Of a stretch of 64,000 nt of DNA, positions 35,287 to 43,196 are shown one piece after another. The stretch is taken from NCBI RefSeq assembly GCF_003182155.1, contig NZ_QGTG01000013.1, positions 53,990-117,989 of the forward strand, given 5' to 3'. This DNA is from Chitinophaga sp. S165 (GTDB lineage: Bacteria > Bacteroidota > Bacteroidia > Chitinophagales > Chitinophagaceae). The notes beneath the pieces were generated by a model. The model searched no databases. It saw only the letters and a list, made by a program, of their open reading frames with translations, and was not told the origin of the DNA. The first letter of the stretch is position 1. The number at the start of each line of letters is the position of its first letter. A program made the position numbers and the translations under genes.

Positions 35287-36048
35287 TTAATTAGCTGCGG
35301 CCTCATGTGCCTGTGCAATGATCTTCTTTACCTCTGTTACCTGTGTTTTGGAAATACCATATTCAGGAACGCCGGGAATACCGCCCATGCTTACATTCGG
35401 GTTACGGTACTGCATACCGCTTTCTTCATAAGTTTTGGCGGTTGTGTGAAACTCAGCAGCGCCAGTCTCTTTTACAAGTTCCGCAATATTGTGTGCCCGC
35501 ACACCCGAGCCCACCATGATGGCAATACGTCCTTCCGCTTTCTCTACCAATGTTTTCAGCAGCGGGATACCTTCAGTTGCAGTATTGCGCTGGCCGGACG
35601 TAAGTATACGTTCACAGCCGGTTGCAATTACATCTTCCAGCGCCTGCAGAGGGTCTTCCGTCATGTCGAACGCACGATGGAAGGTAACGCCCATAGGCCA
35701 GGCCAGTTGTACCAGCGCTTTTGTACGGGGTACGTCTACTTTACCATCTGCCGTTAACAGCCCGATCACCACGCCGTTACATCCCAGTGACTTGCACAGT
35801 TTGATGTCTTTCTGCATGAGGGTAAACTCCAGGTCATCGTAGAGGAAATCACCACCACGGGGGCGGATGATAGGGTAGAGGTCTATCTTTACTTTCTCAC
35901 GTGCCACGGCTATGGTAGCATAGCTGGGGGTGGTACCGCCTTCCAGCAGGTTATCGCATAATTCTATTCGCTGTGCTCCTCCTTCTTCTGCAGCAATGCA
36001 GGAAGCTACCGATGCGGCACAAATTTCAAGCGTAATTTTCTTATCCAT
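35287..36048 (-). CDS. cutC: CutC family protein
   Basis: A 253-residue TIM-barrel protein of the CutC family, with LEICAASVASCIAAEEGGAQRIELCDNL at the N-terminus, IIRPRGGDFLYDD, VTFHRAFDMTEDP, ILTSGQ and VGSGVRAHNIAEL. The family was named for copper homeostasis in E. coli, but its biochemical role is unsettled. Its position 6 bp after a glycosylasparaginase gene, at the end of a sugar-uptake operon, argues for a part in sugar metabolism here. That is inference. Confidence 0.93.
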   Translation of the reverse strand: MDKKITLEICAASVASCIAAEEGGAQRIELCDNLLEGGTTPSYATIAVAREKVKIDLYPIIRPRGGDFLYDDLEFTLMQKDIKLCKSLGCNGVVIGLLTADGKVDVPRTKALVQLAWPMGVTFHRAFDMTEDPLQALEDVIATGCERILTSGQRNTATEGIPLLKTLVEKAEGRIAIMVGSGVRAHNIAELVKETGAAEFHTTAKTYEESGMQYRNPNVSMGGIPGVPEYGISKTQVTEVKKIIAQAHEAAAN

Positions 36049-36054
36049 TTTTTA

Positions 36055-37107
36055 TTAGAAATAGTGTTTGCCGTCTATCAGGACGTTATTTTCCTTTTCG
36101 GACAACACTGCATAATTGAATCCTTTCTGCAGGCAGTAAGCGCCATGTTCTCCTTTTTTATTGATGGCAAGGAAGCCTACCTGTAGGCCTTTAGCTCTCT
36201 CTTTGTTCTTCTTTACGATACGTGTCACCGCTTCTTTGCAGGCGGCTTCAGGAGAGTAACCCTGACGCATCAGTTCCACCACGAGAAAGCTACCTACTAC
36301 GCGGATCACTTCTTCACCTACGCCTGTGGAGGTGGCAGCACCTATTTCATTGTCCACATACAGGCCGGCGCCGATGATAGGGGAGTCGCCAACACGGCCG
36401 TGCAGTTTAAATGCCATGCCACTGGTAGTACATGCGCCGGACAGGTTGCCATTGGCATCCATAGCGATCATACCGATGGTATCATGGTTATATACGTTTC
36501 CTGGCAATTTAAGGGGGTTAAAAGCCGATTCCTTCTCCGGACCATAGGAAGTGTTCTCTATGTTCATGATAGGCTTGTATTCGGACTTTTTGAGCCATTC
36601 GCGCCATGCCTTCTCTGATTCCGGTGTGAGCAGGTTCTCTTTTTTGAAGCCATTGGCTAAAGCGAACTGCAAAGCGCCATCACCTACCAGCATAACGTGC
36701 GGGGTTTTCTCCATTACAGCACGAGCTACGGAAATAGCATGTGTAACATGTTCCAGGGCAGCAACGGAGCCACAGTTTCCCAGTTCATCCATAATACAGG
36801 CATCCAGCGTTACACGGCCATCACGGTCAGGGAACCCGCTGTAACCTACGGTATGATTGTTAGGGTCGGCCTCCGGTACTCTTACGCCGGCTTCTACGGC
36901 GTCCAGTGCACGGCCTCCTTTTTTCAATACTTCCCAGGCAGCTTCATTGGCAGCGCGGCCGAAGTCCCAGGTAGATATTACAACAGGTTTTGCCTTTGGA
37001 GCTGTTGCTAAAGGCGCTGCTTGTGCCGGTTTAGATGTAATGCCATCTAAAGATAAAGCAGCGGCACTTAGTGCCGCTGCTTTCAGAAAATGTCTGCGAT
37101 CTTGCAT
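36055..37107 (-). CDS. Glycosylasparaginase (N4-(beta-N-acetylglucosaminyl)-L-asparaginase), Tat-exported
   Basis: A 350-residue Ntn-hydrolase that cleaves the GlcNAc-Asn bond left after proteolysis of N-glycoproteins. A twin-arginine signal is seen (MQDRRHFLKAAALSAAALS, residues 1-19). The autoproteolysis site HDTIGM gives Thr210 as the new N-terminal nucleophile. GRVGDSPIIGAGLYVDNEIGAA and TGVGEEVIR are the substrate-binding blocks seen in the Elizabethkingia enzyme. A periplasmic location follows from the Tat signal. It is third in a four-gene minus-strand operon (permease, ROK kinase, this gene, cutC). Confidence 0.93.
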   Translation of the reverse strand: MQDRRHFLKAAALSAAALSLDGITSKPAQAAPLATAPKAKPVVISTWDFGRAANEAAWEVLKKGGRALDAVEAGVRVPEADPNNHTVGYSGFPDRDGRVTLDACIMDELGNCGSVAALEHVTHAISVARAVMEKTPHVMLVGDGALQFALANGFKKENLLTPESEKAWREWLKKSEYKPIMNIENTSYGPEKESAFNPLKLPGNVYNHDTIGMIAMDANGNLSGACTTSGMAFKLHGRVGDSPIIGAGLYVDNEIGAATSTGVGEEVIRVVGSFLVVELMRQGYSPEAACKEAVTRIVKKNKERAKGLQVGFLAINKKGEHGAYCLQKGFNYAVLSEKENNVLIDGKHYF

Positions 37108-37145
37108 AATGCTTTATTTATGATACCGGAAAACCGGCCGAAAGT

Positions 37146-38111
37146 TTAATCTTTCATTTCCCAAGCCAGTGCACTTGCGCCTAATATGGCTGCATCACTT
37201 TCTTTCAGCTCGGAGAATACCAGCTTCACCTTGTTCTGGAAGATAGGCAGCAGGTTTTTCTCCATATGCTCACGTACAGGCTTCATGATCATGTCGCCTG
37301 CTTTTGTAAGACCACCGAACAGGATGATCGCTTCCGGACTGGAGAACATGACGAAGTTAGCCAGCGCTTCACCCAGTATCTTACCGGTGAACTCGTATAC
37401 TTCCACAGCCAATGGGTCGCCCTTCATAGCTGCTTCATATATTACTTTGGAATTGATCTCTTCTTTGGTATGATCGCGCAGGATACTTTGGGTATCCGGA
37501 CGGTTAGCCAGGAATTCCAGCGCTGTGTTGGTTACACCGGTAGCGGAAGCATATGCTTCCAGAGAACCGTGAGCACCGGTACCCGGATGGTATCTGCCGC
37601 CTGGTAATACGATACAGTGGCCCAGTTCACCGGCAAAGCCGTCGTGACCGTATATCAGCTGGCCATTGGCTACGATACCGCTACCTACGCCTGTACCCAG
37701 GGTAATAACGATGAAGTCTCTCATGCTTCTTGCTGCGCCATACTGGAATTCGCCCAGTGCCGCTGCATTCGCATCGTTAGTGAGGATAGCCGGTACGCCG
37801 AACTTCTCACCCAGCAATTTAGCTAAAGGAATGATGCCTTTCCAGCGAAGGTTAGGAGCATACTCAATGTTTCCAGTATAAAAGTTACCGTTTGGTGCAC
37901 CTACACCAATACCTCTGATATTATCGATACCACCTACCTGTGCTATCAGTACGGAGAGATGCCCATGCAGCTCATCCAGGAAGCCGTGAACGTCTTCGTG
38001 TTGATTTGTAAGCATACGGCCATCACACAGAATATTACCTCTGCGATCTACTATGCCAAACTTTGTATTGGTTCCTCCAATATCAATGCCCACCGCTAAT
38101 TGCTGACTCAT
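37146..38111 (-). CDS. ROK-family sugar kinase lacking the zinc-binding Cys cluster
   Basis: A 321-residue kinase of the ROK family (glucokinase, N-acetylglucosamine or N-acetylmannosamine kinase). The phosphate-binding loop is GIDIGGTNTKFG, substrate and catalytic residues are in LTNDANAAALGE, and the nucleotide loop is TLGTGVGSGIV. The usual CGCGxxGCxE zinc motif is replaced by HPGTGAHGSLE, with no Cys but with HDGFAGELGH retained. It overlaps the upstream permease gene by 29 bp, so permease and kinase are made together. GlcNAc or a related hexose is the likely substrate, by context. Confidence 0.88.
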   Translation of the reverse strand: MSQQLAVGIDIGGTNTKFGIVDRRGNILCDGRMLTNQHEDVHGFLDELHGHLSVLIAQVGGIDNIRGIGVGAPNGNFYTGNIEYAPNLRWKGIIPLAKLLGEKFGVPAILTNDANAAALGEFQYGAARSMRDFIVITLGTGVGSGIVANGQLIYGHDGFAGELGHCIVLPGGRYHPGTGAHGSLEAYASATGVTNTALEFLANRPDTQSILRDHTKEEINSKVIYEAAMKGDPLAVEVYEFTGKILGEALANFVMFSSPEAIILFGGLTKAGDMIMKPVREHMEKNLLPIFQNKVKLVFSELKESDAAILGASALAWEMKD

Positions 38112-39753
38112 AATCTATTCCCTGTGATTTTAATATGTTTTTAACTCTGAATGCAAAGAAAGCCAGGTATGCGAAGCATATCACCGGTATGATGTAAGAA
38201 TAATGAATACCTATGGAAGGGATATCCGCCAGACCACCTTGTACAGGAGGGATCAGCGATCCGCCCAGGATCATCAGGATCAGGAAAGAAGATCCCTGAC
38301 TGGTGTATTTACCTAAACCTGCTATAGACAGGGCGAAGATACAAGACCACATTACGGAGCAGAACAGACCACCGCTGATGAAAGCGAAGATGGCGACTGA
38401 ACCGGTGGTGCAAAGACCGATGATCATAGCGAGGATACCGAGCAGGGAGAATATCATCAGCGTTTTAGCTGGCTTTTCCTGTCCGGCGAAGAAACCGATG
38501 ATCTGTATTATCAGTACGAAAGCGTAAGGATATAATACGCTTACATCTGTACCTTTCAGATGGTTAGCACCGAGCACCACACCATAGGCGATGAACGGAA
38601 CGATCACAGAAAGCACCTTACGGGCACCTGCGGAGAGATTGAATACAGTAATAGCGCCAGTCCAACGACCCACCATCATGCTACCCCAGAACAGGGAAAC
38701 ATAAGGGTCGATCTGTGATTCAGCCAGGCCTTCCGTAGTGAAGAAACCAGGATGCTTCAGCAGGGCGCCCATGTTGCTGGCAATGGTTACTTCCACACCA
38801 ACATACACGAAGATGGCGATCATACCGAGGATCAGCTGAGGATATCTCATAGCGCCCCAGCCACTGCCGTCTTTCTGAGCAGACATCCTTGCATTGAACA
38901 GGATACCCAGGATACCCACGATACCAACAACAAAGAAAGGCAGTCCTACTTCGGCAGTTGGGGAGAAACCTACAGAGGTCTTAACCGCATTGAGGATAAT
39001 ACCAACCATGATCAGTACGAACATAGCAGTGATACCGCTTAATGAACGACTTGCTCTTGCTGACTGTTCAAATGGCTCGTCAGAGGTTTCTTTCGGCATT
39101 TTAGAGAACCAGAAGATCACCGCAGCAACGAGGAACAATACGATCAGCAATATGTACAGCGTATTGATCTTGCTGATGTCCGTATCTGCAGAAACAGAGG
39201 CATCTTTGGCAGAACCGAAAAGCAGGATGCTCACAACCAAAGGCCCGATAGTAGTACCGAAGGAGTTGATACCACCAGCCAGGTTCAGACGGTGAGTACC
39301 TTTAGCCGGATCGCCTAATAAGATGGCGAACGGATTGGCAGCAGTCTGCTGTAAAGAGAACCCGAGTGCCACAATGAAGAAAGCACCAAGAATAAGATAA
39401 AAGGCATAGGTCGTATTTTCCATACTGTTGCCAATGTTCACTGCAGCGATCAACGCTATCGCACCTACTACGGAAATAAGAAGCCCATAAATGATACCTT
39501 TCTGGTAGCCGATCTTGTTTAAGATATCTACGCCCCGCAACGCTGAAAAGAGATACAGCAGTAACGAGCCGATAAAGTAAGCGCCGTAGAACGAGAAATC
39601 GATCAATTGTGATTCCAGCTGTCCCAAATGAAAGTGGGCCTTACAGAAGGGAATAAAGATGCTGTTTGAAGCAGCAACAAATCCCCAGAAAAAAAATACA
39701 AGTATCAGTACAAAGAAAGATGGATGTGTACTTTGCTTTGTTTGTTGAGCCAT
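38083..39753 (-). CDS. MFS sugar permease, FHS (FucP/GluP-like) family
   Basis: A 556-residue major-facilitator permease, longer than the usual 410-440. N-terminal FVLILVFFFWGFVAASNSIFIPF, the FSFYGAYFIGSLL segment and LQQTAANPFAILLGDP are typical of the fucose/galactose/glucose:H+ symporter family. The extra length lies in additional hydrophobic segments around residues 245-330. First gene of a probable operon with the ROK kinase, glycosylasparaginase and cutC. The substrate is probably an N-acetyl sugar or fucose. Confidence 0.88.
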   Translation of the reverse strand: MAQQTKQSTHPSFFVLILVFFFWGFVAASNSIFIPFCKAHFHLGQLESQLIDFSFYGAYFIGSLLLYLFSALRGVDILNKIGYQKGIIYGLLISVVGAIALIAAVNIGNSMENTTYAFYLILGAFFIVALGFSLQQTAANPFAILLGDPAKGTHRLNLAGGINSFGTTIGPLVVSILLFGSAKDASVSADTDISKINTLYILLIVLFLVAAVIFWFSKMPKETSDEPFEQSARASRSLSGITAMFVLIMVGIILNAVKTSVGFSPTAEVGLPFFVVGIVGILGILFNARMSAQKDGSGWGAMRYPQLILGMIAIFVYVGVEVTIASNMGALLKHPGFFTTEGLAESQIDPYVSLFWGSMMVGRWTGAITVFNLSAGARKVLSVIVPFIAYGVVLGANHLKGTDVSVLYPYAFVLIIQIIGFFAGQEKPAKTLMIFSLLGILAMIIGLCTTGSVAIFAFISGGLFCSVMWSCIFALSIAGLGKYTSQGSSFLILMILGGSLIPPVQGGLADIPSIGIHYSYIIPVICFAYLAFFAFRVKNILKSQGIDYESAISGGH

Positions 39754-40082
39754 AAACGTGTTAAATTACTGTAATTTTTGCGCGATAAATGTATAAATTA
39801 TTTTTCGAGAATTCCTAAATTTTCAAAATAAATATGCCTATTTTCCTGAAGCAAAAACGTTTTAGCTAATATGTTGTAAAATTTCTATTTATTTTAAATA
39901 GAGACTGATAAAAATTCCTGATTGAGATTAAAAAAGCGTACTTTTTGAACTATTTAGAATGGGAAATTAACTTATATCTACCAGAAAAGCGCATTTAGTG
40001 GGAAATAACTATGAAATGCAGAAATTGTTGGTTAAGTTCGCAAAGATCAATCAAAATCATTTAATATTAATCAATCAGCAGT
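39754..40082. other. AT-rich divergent promoter region between two sugar permeases
   Basis: 329 bp with no coding potential. It must hold divergent promoters for the two permease operons. A TACATTTA (one base from the -7 consensus) lies on the minus strand close to 39753. No exact box or operator was recognised. Confidence 0.5.
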
Positions 40083-41381
40083 ATGGCTAATTCCGTTTCG
40101 TCTCCTAAAGGGCCAGTCTCTATGCCACAAACCAATCAGTATGGCAAGGCAATGGGAGTAATCGGTACCCTTTTCTTCCTGTTTGGCTTCGTTACATGGC
40201 TCAACAGTGTATTGATCCCTTTTTTGAAGCAGGCTTGTGAGTTATCTGACTTCGAAGCCTACTTTGTGACGTTTGCCTTTTACATCTCCTATATGGTGAT
40301 GGCTATCCCATCTTCTATGATCCTAAGGAAGATAGGGTTCACTAAAGGTATGTCACTCGGATTACTCATTATTGCCATAGGGTCAGCGTTGTTCATTCCT
40401 GCAGCTTATGCACGTTCTTATCCTTTGTTTCTGGTAGGACTGTTTGGCCAGGGTGCCGGGTTGACCTTGCTACAGGCTGCCTCTAATCCTTATGTAACCA
40501 TACTGGGACCGATTGAAAGCGCTGCCCGTCGTATAAGCATCATGGGGATATGTAATAAGGTAGCTGGTATGATCGGTATCTTCGTTCTGAAAGTGTTGTT
40601 GTTCAGTGACACCGAGCAGCTTTCTGAAAAAATAAACCAGCTCGCAGGCGCTGAAAAAGAGGCCCAGTTACAATTACTGGCTGAACGTGTGGTTGGTCCC
40701 TATATCGTCATCACTGTTGTCCTGATCATTCTTGTTTTTGGTATTACAAAGGCTGCATTGCCTGAGATCAATCCCGAAGAGGAAGACACCACAACCGCGG
40801 AGGAAACTTCAGGCAAGACTTCCGTATTCCAGATACCTCACCTGATGCTGGGAGTATTGTGTATATTCATGTACGTAGGTGTGGAAGTACTGGCTATTGA
40901 TTCATTAACATTATACGGTGAATACTATGGCTTCGAGAAGAACGTGGCGGGTAACTTTGGTATCTATAGCCTGATCTGCCTCTCAATAGGTTATCTACTG
41001 GGCGTTATTGCAGTTCCGAAATACCTGACACAGAAAAATGGGTTAATCGGCAGTGCTGCCCTTGGACTGATTTTCTCCATTGGAGTTCTGGCCACTACCG
41101 GAGTAGTTTCCATCGCGTTCATGATTGCGCTCAGCTTCTCTCACGCCTTGATGTGGCCGGGGATCTGGCCACTGGCAATGAATAAACTTGGGAAATTCAC
41201 GAAGCTGGGAGCGGCACTGATGGTAATGGCTATTGCAGGTGGCGCTATCATTCCGCTGGTATATGGTGGACTTGCAGAGAGCATGAACCGTCATTCAGCA
41301 TATATAGTCTTTATTCCCTGCTATCTGTACATTCTTTATTACGGATTCAGTGGCCACAAGGTAGGTTTGAAAAAAGCATAA
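40083..41381 (+). CDS. MFS sugar permease, FucP/NagP-like
   Basis: A 432-residue permease of the FHS family with the signature block LFFLFGFVTWLNSVLIPFLKQA in TM1, FAFYISYMVMAIPSSMILRKIGFTKGM in TM2-3 and GQGAGLTLLQAASNPYVTILGP. Similarity in pattern is to NagP of Shewanella (N-acetylglucosamine) and to FucP. A charged central loop (about residues 225-250, Glu/Thr-rich) joins the two six-helix halves. It is a single-gene unit divergent from the other permease and convergent with the GH109-like gene. Confidence 0.9.
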   Translation: MANSVSSPKGPVSMPQTNQYGKAMGVIGTLFFLFGFVTWLNSVLIPFLKQACELSDFEAYFVTFAFYISYMVMAIPSSMILRKIGFTKGMSLGLLIIAIGSALFIPAAYARSYPLFLVGLFGQGAGLTLLQAASNPYVTILGPIESAARRISIMGICNKVAGMIGIFVLKVLLFSDTEQLSEKINQLAGAEKEAQLQLLAERVVGPYIVITVVLIILVFGITKAALPEINPEEEDTTTAEETSGKTSVFQIPHLMLGVLCIFMYVGVEVLAIDSLTLYGEYYGFEKNVAGNFGIYSLICLSIGYLLGVIAVPKYLTQKNGLIGSAALGLIFSIGVLATTGVVSIAFMIALSFSHALMWPGIWPLAMNKLGKFTKLGAALMVMAIAGGAIIPLVYGGLAESMNRHSAYIVFIPCYLYILYYGFSGHKVGLKKA

Positions 41382-41405
41382 CATGACCATCCTGTTAACA
41401 GGAAA

Positions 41406-41470
41406 AGATATCTGAAACTGAAAAGGGCTGTCCCAATTATGTGGACAGCCCTTTTCAGTTTCAGATATCT
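41406..41470. terminator. Bidirectional terminator with a perfect 28-bp stem
   Basis: Left arm 41406-41433 and right arm 41443-41470 are perfectly complementary, with a 9-nt loop. The stem includes AAAAGGGCTGTCC / GGACAGCCCTTTT, giving A- and T-tracts on both strands. It separates the convergent permease and GH109-like genes. Confidence 0.85.
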
Positions 41471-41481
41471 TACGGAATGTA

Positions 41482-42876
41482 TTAGTACTGGTCATCCAGT
41501 GCGAAGATCGGTTTCCTGTTCATCCATCGCCCGCGGGTGAAGTCCGGAATGTACTGCACATTTCCACCTTCAGCTACCGATTGCTCGCTCAAAGGCGTAA
41601 TAGCATACCAGGTAGCCAGATCATATACGTCGAGCGCATAAGGAGCGCCTCGTTTTACACTTTCTATAAAGGAATTGATAACATACCAGTCCATGCCTCC
41701 ATGACCGGCGCCGGCGGCGCTGCTGGTATACCGTTTCCATAGCGGATGGTCGTACCTCGCCATGTAACTGTTCGGGTCTTTTTCAGAGCCTGCTTTTTCC
41801 CACTCATCGTACGGGCTTTTTCCTTCTACATAAATAGAGTCCAGATCATCCATCCACAGGCCATTGGTGCCCTGTACGCGGAAGTTAAGCGAGTAGGGGC
41901 GGGGAGAGTTGGTATCGTGCGACAACATGATGGTCTCACCATTGTTGGTGCGGATCAGTGTTGTGACGATATCACCCAGTTTGAATTCCACTTTAGCATT
42001 CGGATGCTCCTTACCGCCATTGTCCACAATGTACTTATGTAATCCTCTTGATTTGGTGGCTACGGAAGTGAGGGACAACAGGCGGTTGCCTCGGTTGATG
42101 TTGATCATATTGGCAACAGGGCCAAGACCGTGTGTAGGATACAGGTCACCGTTACGATGTACGCTGTGATTGGTGCGCCATTTGGCTTCCGACATAGCGT
42201 TCTCGCCAAATTCAACACCGCCGCCATACAGTTGCTTGCCGTTGTTGAACTTCACTTTACGCAGGTCATGCTGATAGCCGCCCTGGAGATGTGTCAGTTC
42301 GCCGAAAAGGCCTTGTCTTACCATGTTCAGCACTGCCATAACATCCCGGCGGTAGCATACGTTTTCCATCCCGAACAGCGGAACGCCGGTATCTTCGCTG
42401 GCATTGACCAGGTTCCAGCATTCCTGTACATCGGAGGCGCCGCATACTTCTACGGCAGGTGTTTTACCTGCTTTCATGGCAGCGATGGCCTGAATGGAAT
42501 GCCATTCCCAGGGAGTGGCAATGATCACGGCATCGATATCGTCGCGTTTCAGCATGTTGTAGAAGTCTTCCGGACCGTTGCTGTATTCAGCTACTTTCTT
42601 TTTTCCGCCATAGGCTTTTGTGATCAGCTCGCGCGACTTTGGAATGGCCCATTTGGTGTCCGGGTCGCAAATGGCAGTAACGTCTACATCGTCGCGGTGA
42701 AGGCATAACTCCAGGTGCCCTTGTCCGCGGGCGCCTACTCCGATGAGCCCTACTCTTACTTTTTCTTTCCGGGTGTTTGCAAAGAGGCGTGCGGGCGTAT
42801 TGAGGAGGGTCAATCCTACACCTGCGGCCACAGTGGTTTTGAGAAAGTTTCTCCTGTGAAATTGCTGCTTTTTCAT
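41482..42876 (-). CDS. GH109-like glycosidase (Gfo/Idh/MocA family), putative alpha-N-acetylgalactosaminidase
   Basis: A 464-residue NAD-dependent glycosidase-type protein. The N-terminus carries a twin-arginine-like signal (HRRNFLKTTVAAGVG, residues 7-21). The Rossmann motif VGLIGVGARGQGHLELC and ICDPD bind NAD. ENVCYRRDVMAVLNMVRQGLFGE, GGYQHDLRKVKF and YPTHGLGPVANM match the Elizabethkingia blood-group A-zyme family GH109. In that family oxidation/elimination chemistry removes terminal alpha-GalNAc. Periplasmic location is inferred. It stands between a permease and an alpha-fucosidase, which fits glycan trimming. Confidence 0.9.
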   Translation of the reverse strand: MKKQQFHRRNFLKTTVAAGVGLTLLNTPARLFANTRKEKVRVGLIGVGARGQGHLELCLHRDDVDVTAICDPDTKWAIPKSRELITKAYGGKKKVAEYSNGPEDFYNMLKRDDIDAVIIATPWEWHSIQAIAAMKAGKTPAVEVCGASDVQECWNLVNASEDTGVPLFGMENVCYRRDVMAVLNMVRQGLFGELTHLQGGYQHDLRKVKFNNGKQLYGGGVEFGENAMSEAKWRTNHSVHRNGDLYPTHGLGPVANMININRGNRLLSLTSVATKSRGLHKYIVDNGGKEHPNAKVEFKLGDIVTTLIRTNNGETIMLSHDTNSPRPYSLNFRVQGTNGLWMDDLDSIYVEGKSPYDEWEKAGSEKDPNSYMARYDHPLWKRYTSSAAGAGHGGMDWYVINSFIESVKRGAPYALDVYDLATWYAITPLSEQSVAEGGNVQYIPDFTRGRWMNRKPIFALDDQY

Positions 42877-43196
42877 GCGTTGTTTGGTTTTAGCTCTTGC
42901 TAAAAGAAGACTGCTGGTGTATTATAGATGATGTCTAAAAGTATAGAAAATGCGGTATAGTTGCTATAGCTGTTCATAAAATAGTTTAACGGCTGCTAAA
43001 TAGGTTCTCCTGTATTTTAGCTTTCCCTGCATCAATTTTCTCCTGTTGTATACTAAACCCTTTATTAAGCATTATTTTTAGATGTGAAGCTTCGGATATC
43101 ATGACCGGACAGGTCAGATCAAAATAAATCACAGGTCGTTTAAACCACAGATCGCGCCGGAAGCGATTCCGGTTCCACGAAAGACAAACATTGGCA
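42877..43196. other. Divergent promoter region between GH109-like and GH29 genes
   Basis: About 320 bp with no gene. A short perfect hairpin CCGGAA-N4-TTCCGG (43157-43170) lies in the probable leader of the fucosidase gene. No exact TAnnTTTG box is seen on either strand. Confidence 0.5.

Noticed and set aside
41406..41470. Insertion sequence remnant or MITE
   Set aside because: The dyad sits exactly between two stop codons, with A/T-tracts in terminator positions and no flanking duplication that I can see.
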